Assembly (NCBI GenBank): GCA_025457805.1
Contig: JALOTR010000124.1
Span: forward strand, 1-7,308
DNA from: Akkermansiaceae bacterium
GTDB taxonomy: Bacteria > Verrucomicrobiota > Verrucomicrobiia > Verrucomicrobiales > Akkermansiaceae
Direction: 5' to 3'
DNA length: 7,308 nt
Shown: positions 1-6,810 of the stretch, piece by piece
Layout: every line of letters starts with the position of its first letter
Numbering within the stretch: the stretch's first letter is position 1
Made by a program: the position numbers and the translations under genes
Notes under the pieces: generated by a model
Databases searched by the model: none
The model's input: the letters and a program-made list of their open reading frames with translations, nothing else
What the model was told of the DNA's origin: nothing

Positions 1-428
1 TCTTCCATCGATGCCATCCCGCTGGGTCCGAGCACCGACTGGATCCAGCGGATGTCATGGTGGGCGGACAGCATCATCGCAAAAAACGGCAGCCAGAACA
101 CCGCATTGCACAGCCAGAACAAGCGCCAATCCTTCCTCACCGCGCGGGGAAATCCGGTCGTGAGAAAATCCACCACCTGCGTCCAGCCGGCCCGCCGGGT
201 GCGGTAGATCATTTCATAGCCGCGGATCACCAGTTCGTTGAGCCGCTCGGTGATGCGGTTGCCATACATGCGGGACTCGGCCAGCGAGAGATCCACACAC
301 AACTCGCGGAAGCGGCGCGGCATCTGCCCGGCCTCCGGAATCGGCCCGCCTTTTTCCAGCTTGTTCACCAGACGCTCGTATTCCGCCCAGCGCTCCTGAT
401 TTTTATGTTCGAAATCGCCGGAGGTCAT
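1..428 (-). CDS. SpoIIM/DUF95-family integral membrane protein, N-terminal part
   Basis: Reading the minus strand from the ATG at 428-426 gives an uninterrupted frame of 142 codons that leaves the window at position 1, so the C-terminal part is missing. Residues 1-90 are soluble and helical: a start of the type 'FEHKNQERWAEYERLVNKLE', then an RRFRELCVDLSLAESR stretch and 'LNELVIRGYEMIYR'. Next come 'FLTTGFPRAVRKDWRLFW' and a first membrane helix at about 101-121. This order (FxxxxxxxWxxLExLLxxLE, arginine-rich helix, YR, FPRxVR, then membrane) is what I know from the SpoIIM-like/DUF95 family. Those proteins are multi-pass membrane proteins of unclear function, widespread outside spore formers and often next to RDD, DUF58 or MoxR genes. 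The next in-frame upstream codon of note is a stop at 473-471 and there is no other start between, so the start is firm although no Shine-Dalgarno is visible. The gene is divergent from oppA. Confidence 0.8.
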   Translation of the reverse strand, partial: MTSGDFEHKNQERWAEYERLVNKLEKGGPIPEAGQMPRRFRELCVDLSLAESRMYGNRITERLNELVIRGYEMIYRTRRAGWTQVVDFLTTGFPRAVRKDWRLFWLCNAVFWLPFFAMMLSAHHDIRWIQSVLGPSGMASME

Positions 429-531
429 GAAAAAGAAGTTTCGGTGGTCCGCAACGTGGCGTTTTCCAAGTCAGGTGAATGATTCTATTTCTGGATGAGA
501 GAGAAGCCCGCTGCCTCGCCCACATGAAGGA

Positions 532-562
532 CGCTGTCAAGAACACGGCAGCGCTGTCAAGA
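532..562. repeat. Tandem 11-bp direct repeat with 20-bp period
   Basis: CGCTGTCAAGA occurs twice, at 532-542 and 552-562, exactly 20 bp apart, or about two helical turns. The second copy overlaps the perfect palindrome CAGCGCTG (549-556). Same-face spacing upstream of an operon is typical of binding sites for a dimeric or oligomeric transcription factor. On the minus strand each copy contains TTGACA, a perfect -35 hexamer, but no -10 box sits at the right distance from either. Role as an operator is inference. Confidence 0.5.
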
Positions 563-620
563 TTCGCCACCGCAAAGGTCCGGAATCCGCTCCAGACCGT
601 GAAATTTCTTTCCAAAATCC

Positions 621-645
621 TTGGCTAGCCATCCGGGCTGGCTAA
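621..645 (+). promoter_or_regulatory. Hairpin upstream of the oppA start
   Basis: The left arm TTGGCTAGCC (621-630) pairs with GGCTGGCTAA (636-645) around a five-base loop ATCCG. All ten positions pair, two of them as G-U wobbles. The right arm includes the first two bases of the AAGG that is the best ribosome binding site for the TTG at 657. This placement allows the hairpin to limit translation initiation. There is no following T-run, so it is not a typical intrinsic terminator. Confidence 0.45.
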
Positions 646-647
646 GG
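644..647 (+). promoter_or_regulatory. Likely oppA ribosome binding site
   Basis: TAAGGT around 643-648 matches part of the canonical TAAGGAGGT and leaves nine bases before the TTG at 657. No comparable sequence precedes the alternative TTG at 621. This spacing, together with the signal-peptide layout, decides the start choice for oppA. Confidence 0.5.
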
Positions 648-656
648 TCCCGCGAC

Positions 657-2573
657 TTGAAATCGTTCCGTTGTCCATCGTTTGCCGTCGTTTCGTTGAT
701 CCTGCCTGTGTTTTTTCTGGCAGGGTGCGACCGACCCACGGATGTCGAGCGGGCCAACAAGGACAAGGTCCTCCTGGTGGGAAATTCCGCAGAACCCAAG
801 GCTCTCGATCTGCAATTGGTGACGGGAGTTCCCGAAAGCAAAATCATCTCTGCCCTGTTCGAGGGGCTGATTGGAAATCACCCGAGCGATGACCAGAAGA
901 TGGAGCCCGGCGTGGCCACCCGCTGGGAGCACAACGAAGACATGACCGAGTGGGTTTTCCACCTGCGGCCCGAGGCGAAATGGTCGGATGGCGCGCCGCT
1001 GACTGCCGCCGATTTCATTTTTTCCTATCACCGCATGCTCAGCCCGGGGCTCGCCGCAGCGTATGCGCCGATGCTGCACTCGATCCGCAATGCGGAAATC
1101 TACAACCGCGACCTGCGCGGGCAAATCCTCTGTGGATTGGACGAGTCATTCCCACTGCCATGGGAGGTTCTCAGCAAAGCGAATTTCGAGGGCGTGAAGG
1201 TCGCGGATGCCGAGAAGCTTTCCAAAGCGGATTTCAAAACGCTCGCCCAGGATGAGAAACGCCGCCTGCTGGCCTCCAAGGGGCTGGATCGCATGAATCA
1301 AGCCCAGCTTGAAGCCATCATTGCCGAGCCCGGCTTGTTCGATTGGCCGGGCGAGGTGCCGATCGAGGTTCGTCCCCTCGTCCTGCAGCGACTGCGGGAT
1401 TACCTCGTGGCAGGTGAGCCGGATCTTTTCGAACAGGCGAAAATCGGACTCGCCGCGCCGGATGCCCACACGCTCAAAGTGACCTTGCGCGAACCGGTGC
1501 CCTATCTGCCATCGATGGTGAGGCACAGCACTTGGTATCCCGTGCCGAAACACGTCATCCTCAAGTTCGGGAAAATGACGGATCGTTTCACCGATTGGTC
1601 GCTGAGGGGAAATCTTGTTGGAAATGGTCCGTTTCAACTCAGCGAGTGGCGATTCAACCACTACATCGAGGTCAAGCGGAACCCGCACTACTGGGATGCC
1701 GCCAAGGTGGGTCTCCATGGCATCCGCTTCTATCCGATCGAGAACCCTTACACCGAGGCCCGCGCCTTTCTCGCGGGACAACTTCATACGACTTATACTT
1801 TTCCGGCCGAACTGCTTGCACGGGCCAGGAAATCATTTCCTCAATATCTCAAACAGGAGCCTTATGTGGGAACCATCTTTGTGCGCCTGAATGTCACCCG
1901 CAAAGGACTGGAGGACCCGCGCGTGCGGCGTGCGCTTTCCTTGGCGATCAATCGGGCCGAATACTGCCAGTATATCTATGAAGGATATACCCCGGCCAAG
2001 TCCCTCACCCCCAAGCTCGGCGAATACCGCGGGCCGGAGGTGCTGGACTTCGACCTCGCCCAAGCCAAGTCGCTGCTTGCCGAAGCCGGATATCCCGATG
2101 GCAAAGGTCTGCCTTCTCTGGCCTTGCTCACCTCACGTCCCCACCCTGCGGCGGATGCCTTGCAACAAAGTTTCCGCGCCTTGGGCATCCGCGTCACCAT
2201 CGAACAAAAAGATTGGGGATCCTACATCGCCGCCCAGCAAAGTTTGAACTTCGACATGGCCCTCGCCGGATGGATCGGCGACTACCTCGATCCCACCACA
2301 TTTCTCGACATGTGGACCAAGGGAAATGGCAATAACAACACCGGCTGGGACAGCCCGCGATACAGCGGATTGCTTCGCGAAGCCGCCCAACAACCGGACA
2401 CCGCCAGCCGTTATGCCACGCTGGCGAAAGCGGAAAGCATCCTCATGGATGAGATGCCCATCCTGCCGATCGCCTGGTACACCCGGCTCTATCTTCATCG
2501 CCCGGAAGTGAAGGGGTGGCATCCGCTCGTTCTGGACAACCATCCTTGGAAAACCGTTTTCCTCGATCCCTGA
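657..2573 (+). CDS. oppA: Oligopeptide ABC transporter substrate-binding lipoprotein (OppA-type)
   Basis: Family 5 extracellular solute-binding protein that captures peptides and delivers them to OppBC. From the TTG at 657 it has 638 residues. It begins MKSFR, followed by a hydrophobic helix and the lipobox LAGC, with the lipidated Cys at residue 24. An in-frame TTG at 621 would add twelve residues to the signal peptide and has no ribosome binding site, so 657 is preferred. Family landmarks (residue numbers from 657) are the EPKALDLQLVTGVPE stretch near 46-60, EWVFHLRPEAKWSDGAPLTAADF around 98-120, EPVPYLPSM near 279-287, GNGPFQLSEW near 322-331, RNPHYWD at 341-347, DPRVRRALSLAINR at 420-433 and AGWIGDYLDPTTF at 537-549. 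The Asp in GDY (542) aligns with E. coli OppA Asp419, which binds the peptide amino terminus. The Cys of E. coli 'GWCADY' is Ile here, so that disulfide is absent. E. coli OppA is about 543 residues; the extra length is mainly an insert at about 156-260. Asp follows the lipid-carrying Cys. First gene of the operon, 12 bp before oppB. Confidence 0.93.
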   Translation: MKSFRCPSFAVVSLILPVFFLAGCDRPTDVERANKDKVLLVGNSAEPKALDLQLVTGVPESKIISALFEGLIGNHPSDDQKMEPGVATRWEHNEDMTEWVFHLRPEAKWSDGAPLTAADFIFSYHRMLSPGLAAAYAPMLHSIRNAEIYNRDLRGQILCGLDESFPLPWEVLSKANFEGVKVADAEKLSKADFKTLAQDEKRRLLASKGLDRMNQAQLEAIIAEPGLFDWPGEVPIEVRPLVLQRLRDYLVAGEPDLFEQAKIGLAAPDAHTLKVTLREPVPYLPSMVRHSTWYPVPKHVILKFGKMTDRFTDWSLRGNLVGNGPFQLSEWRFNHYIEVKRNPHYWDAAKVGLHGIRFYPIENPYTEARAFLAGQLHTTYTFPAELLARARKSFPQYLKQEPYVGTIFVRLNVTRKGLEDPRVRRALSLAINRAEYCQYIYEGYTPAKSLTPKLGEYRGPEVLDFDLAQAKSLLAEAGYPDGKGLPSLALLTSRPHPAADALQQSFRALGIRVTIEQKDWGSYIAAQQSLNFDMALAGWIGDYLDPTTFLDMWTKGNGNNNTGWDSPRYSGLLREAAQQPDTASRYATLAKAESILMDEMPILPIAWYTRLYLHRPEVKGWHPLVLDNHPWKTVFLDP

Positions 2574-2585
2574 TTCCGCTGACCC

Positions 2586-3521
<936 letters not shown>

Positions 3522-3530
3522 TATCACCCG

Positions 3531-4499
3531 ATGGAAAACTCCACCACAATTCAGGCCGCCAACGAACCGGCAGAAGCAGGACGCTCCTTGTGGGGCGACG
3601 CGTGGATCCGCCTCCGGCACAACCGCGCCGCGATGGGAGGATGTGCCATCCTTGCCATCATCGTTCTGCTTTGTTTCATCATTCCGTTTTTCCCATTCCT
3701 GCCCGATCCCGCCGCGCAAAGTCTGCCCAACAAAAACGCGGGGCCTTCGATGAGTCATTGGATGGGAACCGACCACCTCGGACGGGATTTGTTTTCTCGC
3801 ATCCTCCACGGTGGCCGCATTTCGATTCTCGTTGGGCTCATCACCACCCTGGTTTCGCTCACCATCGGCGTCTCCGTCGGAGCCATTGCCGGTTATGCCG
3901 GCGGGCGTGTCGATGCCTTGCTGATGCGCACGGTGGACGTTCTCTACTCCCTGCCCTTCCTTGTCATCGTCATCCTGTTTTCCGCTTTGGCCAAAGGATA
4001 TACCAATGATTTCACCGAATGGGTGGTGAGCCTAACAGGAATCAACCAGGATGCCATCGCGCCATTCACCAGTTTGATCCCGCTCTTCATCGCCATCGGT
4101 GCCTTGTCTTGGCTCAACATCTCGCGCATCGTCCGTGCCTCGGTGCAGGACATTGCCAGCCGCGAGTTCGTGGAGGCTGCGAGGTCGTTGGGACTTTCCC
4201 ACGGTCGGATTCTCTTCCGCCACATCGTTCCCAACGCCATCGGCCCGATCGTGGTTTATGCGACACTGACGATTCCATCGGTCATGCTTTTCGAGGCCAC
4301 GCTTTCCTTCCTCGGCATGGGCGTGCAGCCGCCTTATTCGAGTTGGGGTATTCTCATCAAGGATGGTGCGGACCGGATGCTCTCGAATTCCGCGCTGTTG
4401 GTTTTCCCTTCGATCTTTTTCATCCTCACCTTGTTATCCCTCAACTTCCTTGGCGACGGTCTGCGCGATGCGCTCGATCCCAAGTCCGCGAAGAGTTAA
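3531..4499 (+). CDS. oppC: Oligopeptide ABC transporter permease OppC
   Basis: Second inner-membrane permease, 322 residues. A cytoplasmic N-terminus with WIRLRHNRAAMGG leads into helix 1 (about 36-55). 'HWMGTDHLGRDLFSRILHGG' (76-95) is the OppC/DppC hallmark before helix 2. The EAA coupling motif is EFVEAARSLGLSHGRILFRH with IVPN (212-235). The C-terminus has 'LNFLGDGLRDALDPK' (304-318), also diagnostic. Compared with what I recall of E. coli OppC, there is extra sequence of about 20-25 residues at roughly 153-180 (KGYTNDFTEWVVSLTG and following), in the periplasmic loop between helices 3 and 4. The ATG is 9 bp after the oppB stop and no Shine-Dalgarno is visible. The stop is followed by a 24-bp gap to oppD. 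Confidence 0.95.
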   Translation: MENSTTIQAANEPAEAGRSLWGDAWIRLRHNRAAMGGCAILAIIVLLCFIIPFFPFLPDPAAQSLPNKNAGPSMSHWMGTDHLGRDLFSRILHGGRISILVGLITTLVSLTIGVSVGAIAGYAGGRVDALLMRTVDVLYSLPFLVIVILFSALAKGYTNDFTEWVVSLTGINQDAIAPFTSLIPLFIAIGALSWLNISRIVRASVQDIASREFVEAARSLGLSHGRILFRHIVPNAIGPIVVYATLTIPSVMLFEATLSFLGMGVQPPYSSWGILIKDGADRMLSNSALLVFPSIFFILTLLSLNFLGDGLRDALDPKSAKS

Positions 4500-4523
4500 G
4501 TTTATCGCACGTCCTTCGAAGTT

Positions 4524-5525
4524 ATGTCCACCTTGCTCGATATCCAGGACCTCAAGATCCATTTCCACACCCGCGATGGAGTGGTGAAGGCGGTGGACGG
4601 CGTTTCGTTGAAGGTCGAACAAGGCGAGATCGCCGGCATTGTGGGTGAATCCGGATCCGGGAAATCCGTGACTGCCTATTCGTTGTTGGGTCTAATCCCC
4701 ATGCCGCCGGGAAAAATCGAAGGTGGCCGGGCTTTGTTTCAAGGGACCGATTTGCTCCGCCTGAGCGAACGCGAGATCAACCAGTTTCGGGGCAGGAAGA
4801 TTTCGATGATTTTCCAGGATCCGATGACCTCGCTCAATCCCTATCTGAGGGTCAGCACCCAGTTGACGGAACCTCTGGCCATCCATGAGCGCTTGCACGG
4901 AAAACCGGCGCTGCACCGCGCGATCGAAGCCTTGGAACAAGTGGGAATCGAGAACGCGGAGAAGCGGATTCACAGCTATCCGCACGAGTTTTCCGGAGGC
5001 ATGCGCCAGCGCGTCATGATCGCCATGGCGCTGATCACCAAGCCGGATCTGTTGATCGCCGATGAGCCGACCACCGCGCTGGACGTGACGGTGCAAAAGC
5101 AGGTGCTCGATGTGATCCGAAACCTGCAAAAAGAAACTGGCACCGCCGTGATTTTCATCACCCACGATCTCGCGGTGGTGCATGAGATGTGTGACAGCGT
5201 GAACGTGCTTTATGCGGGTCGCCTGATCGAGAGCGCGCCGACGGCGGAGCTATTTCATAAACCGCTGCACGCCTACACGCGCGGCCTCTACAAATCCAAT
5301 CCCGGCACCCACCGCAAGGGCGAGGATCTTTACTCCATTCCCGGGCTGCCGCCCGACCTTTCGCGTTTGCCTGCGGGCTGTTCTTTCCGAGCACGCAACA
5401 CGCTGGGAGATGCCTCGCTTTGTCTAACAGATCGACAACCGGAACTCATCGAGATCCAAGCGGGACATTTCGTGCAGAACTGTCCCGGTTGCCTTGCCCG
5501 CCATGAGGCCGCGGTTGTGAGTTAA
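4524..5525 (+). CDS. oppD: Oligopeptide ABC transporter ATP-binding subunit OppD
   Basis: Cytoplasmic ATPase subunit, 333 residues, a normal OppD length. Motifs are all present: Walker A GESGSGKS (41-48, Lys47), Q-loop Gln98 in FQDP, signature SGGMRQR (157-163), Walker B LLIADEP with Asp180 and catalytic Glu181, D-loop TALD (184-187) and switch His214. The C-terminal oligopeptide-transporter domain (about 250-325) normally carries four cysteines that bind a [4Fe-4S] cluster in OppD/DppD proteins. Here Cys286, Cys300 and Cys320 occupy three of the expected places. The second place (the C of the usual CxFxxRC) is Asn292, and an additional Cys323 follows Cys320 in NCPGC. The domain is therefore present with an altered ligand set. 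It lies 24 bp after oppC and 31 bp before oppF. It probably pairs with OppF as a heterodimer. Confidence 0.95.
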   Translation: MSTLLDIQDLKIHFHTRDGVVKAVDGVSLKVEQGEIAGIVGESGSGKSVTAYSLLGLIPMPPGKIEGGRALFQGTDLLRLSEREINQFRGRKISMIFQDPMTSLNPYLRVSTQLTEPLAIHERLHGKPALHRAIEALEQVGIENAEKRIHSYPHEFSGGMRQRVMIAMALITKPDLLIADEPTTALDVTVQKQVLDVIRNLQKETGTAVIFITHDLAVVHEMCDSVNVLYAGRLIESAPTAELFHKPLHAYTRGLYKSNPGTHRKGEDLYSIPGLPPDLSRLPAGCSFRARNTLGDASLCLTDRQPELIEIQAGHFVQNCPGCLARHEAAVVS

Positions 5526-5556
5526 GTCATTCGATTCCATCCCTCGGACCCCAGCC

Positions 5557-6336
5557 ATGCTCGAACTCAAAAACATCCGCAAAACCTTCCGCAAGGGCAA
5601 GGAGTCCGTTTACGCGGTGAATGATGTTTCCCTCAATATCCAAGCGGGAGAGATCCTCGGATTGGTGGGTGAATCCGGTTGTGGAAAATCGACACTTTCG
5701 CGCATCATCATGCAACTGCTGTTGCCGGACAGCGGCAGCGTCCACCTGAATGGCACCAATCTGAGTGCCCTGCCACTGAGTGCGATCCGCCATCATCGCC
5801 TCGATTTCCAAATGGTGTTCCAGGATCCCTATGCTTCCTTGAATCCGCGGCTCACGATTTTCTCCACTCTTGGCGAAGCCCTGCAACAGCGTCACCCGCA
5901 ACTCAAGGGCGACGAACTCCGCCAACGTGTCGGCACTCTGCTCGAAATGGTCGGTCTGTCATCGCGCTTGATGCAGCGCTACCCGCACGAGTTTTCCGGT
6001 GGCCAGCGTCAGCGCATCGCGATTGCCCGCGCTCTTGCTCCGGAACCGCGCATTATCATCGCGGATGAACCGGTTTCGGCCCTCGATGTTTCGATCCAAT
6101 CCCAGATCCTCAACCTGCTGCGCCACCTGCAAAAAGACCTTGGGCTGACGATGCTTTTCATTTCACACGATCTCTCGGTCGTGCGTTATCTTGCCGACCG
6201 GATCGTCGTGATGTATCGGGGAAAAATCGTCGAATCCGGCGATGCGGAAGAAGTGTTCGACCATCCAAAGGAAGCCTACACCCGGCAACTCCTCGCGGCC
6301 GTTCCCAAGCTGCCATCAGTGGTGGGGCCCGTTTGA
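5557..6336 (+). CDS. oppF: Oligopeptide ABC transporter ATP-binding subunit OppF, short form
   Basis: Second ATPase subunit, 259 residues. Walker [10 protein letters not shown] (38-46, Lys44), Q-loop Gln89 in FQDP, signature FSGGQRQR (146-153), Walker B IIIADEP with Asp170 and Glu171, D-loop SALD and switch His204 are all intact, so it should be catalytically competent. It ends shortly after '[16 protein letters not shown]' and has no cysteine-rich C-terminal extension, while E. coli OppF is about 334 residues. I find no cysteine-rich continuation in any plus frame after the stop, so this looks like a natural short form, not a fresh frameshift. Last gene of the operon; its stop is only 12 bp from the stop of the convergent KH gene. 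DppF and NikE-type ATPases are similar, but gene order argues for OppF. Confidence 0.93.
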   Translation: MLELKNIRKTFRKGKESVYAVNDVSLNIQAGEILGLVGESGCGKSTLSRIIMQLLLPDSGSVHLNGTNLSALPLSAIRHHRLDFQMVFQDPYASLNPRLTIFSTLGEALQQRHPQLKGDELRQRVGTLLEMVGLSSRLMQRYPHEFSGGQRQRIAIARALAPEPRIIIADEPVSALDVSIQSQILNLLRHLQKDLGLTMLFISHDLSVVRYLADRIVVMYRGKIVESGDAEEVFDHPKEAYTRQLLAAVPKLPSVVGPV

Positions 6337-6370
6337 CCCGGCGCTTTCTCAGTGAGCGTCTCCACGGGCC
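6326..6370. terminator. Nested inverted repeat between convergent oppF and khpA
   Basis: GGCCCGT (6326-6332) pairs perfectly with ACGGGCC (6364-6370). Inside this, CGCTT..C (6342-6348) pairs with G..GAGCG (6352-6358) around a TCA loop, with one G-U pair and one mismatch. The structure spans both stop codons, so it overlaps the ends of both genes and could act in both directions. No T-run follows on either strand, so it is not a canonical intrinsic terminator. It is the only candidate in the 12-bp gap. Confidence 0.3.
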
Positions 6371-6657
6371 AGAAGCTCCGCTTCCTCCTCGTGAGAATGG
6401 ATTTGCAGGGAAACCTGCACGCCTTCCTTGTCGGCCGCCGCCTTGAGGACGTTGCGGATGGCGGAAGCGGTGAAACCATTGCGACCGATCAACATGGCCA
6501 CATCAGCCTTGGCGAGAACGAGCTTGAAACGCAGTTTCTTCGGCCCGAGTTCCGCCACCTTCAACTGCGCCTGCGACGGATCGTCGATGAGTTTGACAGC
6601 GACGTACTGGAGAAAATTCCTCAATCGTTCGGTGACCGGTTCCATGGGCGCTACCAT
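6349..6657 (-). CDS. khpA: KhpA-like single KH-domain RNA-binding protein
   Basis: From the ATG at 6657 the protein has 102 residues, a bit longer than the usual 75-85 for KhpA (YlqC). The order is RLRNFLQYVAVKLIDDPSQ near the N-terminus, a beta strand around 'LRFKLVLAKADVAMLIG', the KH GxxG loop as GRNG (58-61), and then the helix 'FTASAIRNVLKAAADKEG' and strand 'VQVSLQI'. This is the KhpA pattern; the family binds RNA, often with KhpB, and is linked to cell elongation and division. The tail HSHEEEAELLARGDAH is acidic and likely disordered. Starts at TTG 6681, ATG 6657 and ATG 6645 are all in frame. ATG 6657 is chosen because AGG lies just upstream; 6645 (98 residues) fits the family length slightly better. 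It converges on oppF and diverges from rimK. Confidence 0.85.
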   Translation of the reverse strand: MVAPMEPVTERLRNFLQYVAVKLIDDPSQAQLKVAELGPKKLRFKLVLAKADVAMLIGRNGFTASAIRNVLKAAADKEGVQVSLQIHSHEEEAELLARGDAH

Positions 6658-6810
6658 GGAACCTGTTGGGCCATTGGGCAAGCCCGTCTTGGTTTGGAAT
6701 CGATCTTATGCGATCGGAATTGAAACGAATCGGACACATTGCGGGTGCGAACTGCTTTTCTCATTGACCATGGGGCGGCGGGACTATTGGAGGCATGCGC
6801 GCACGCGGCC
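6658..6810. promoter_or_regulatory. Divergent intergenic region between khpA and rimK
   Basis: About 150 bases that must hold both promoters. On the plus strand TTGACC (6764-6769) is a fair -35 box, but the best -10 candidate, TATTGG (6785-6790), is weak and only 15 bases away. On the minus strand, TAAGAT within the AT-richer stretch around 6700-6720 could serve as a -10 for khpA, again without a good -35. A partial CGATC symmetry around 6701-6715 was seen but is imperfect. No gene is supported. Confidence 0.35.
6789..6793 (+). promoter_or_regulatory. Strong Shine-Dalgarno-like GGAGG at unusual distance from rimK
   Basis: GGAGG is the best Shine-Dalgarno match in the window, yet it lies 17 bases before the rimK ATG at 6811 and only one base before an out-of-frame ATG at 6795. 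Either the spacing is unusually long or the match is fortuitous. An in-frame TTG at 6787 overlaps GGAGG, so this GGAGG cannot serve it. Confidence 0.3.

Larger units (their letters stand above)
429..656. promoter_or_regulatory. Divergent intergenic region between the SpoIIM-like gene and oppA
   Basis: Neither strand holds a convincing gene here; the small frames that cross it look like chance openings. It must carry the promoters of both flanking genes. On the minus strand, TAGAAT (487-482) resembles a -10 box about 50 bases before the SpoIIM-like start, but no -35 box at proper spacing is visible. On the plus strand I see no convincing sigma-70 promoter for oppA. The region holds a tandem direct repeat (532-562), a CAGCGCTG palindrome (549-556), a distant inverted pair CGCTGCC (509-515) / GGCAGCG (547-553), and a hairpin (621-645) next to the oppA start. 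That the region is regulatory is inferred from its position and symmetry. Confidence 0.5.

Noticed and set aside
57..482. Plus-strand open frame of 141 codons at the left end
   Set aside because: It is antisense to the SpoIIM-like gene, has a low-complexity His/Arg/Pro-rich translation and no recognisable family; the minus-strand reading explains the sequence.
532..560. TTGACA on the minus strand as a promoter -35 box
   Set aside because: Both copies lack a -10-like hexamer at 16-18 bases, so I treat them as part of a direct repeat, not as proven promoters.
557..847. Minus-strand open frame of 96 codons across the oppA start
   Set aside because: It overlaps the oppA signal-peptide region and has no recognisable features; likely chance.
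1146..1787. Minus-strand open frame of 213 codons
   Set aside because: It lies entirely inside oppA, whose plus-strand frame has strong family matches; the antisense translation shows no motif.
4019..4648. Plus-strand open frame of 209 codons spanning the oppC/oppD junction
   Set aside because: It is out of frame with both well-supported genes and its translation is Arg/His/Pro-rich without any domain.
6699..6726. Possible inverted or direct repeat of CGATC between khpA and rimK
   Set aside because: Pairing is imperfect and short, and the core is a self-complementary GATC-type word that recurs by chance.
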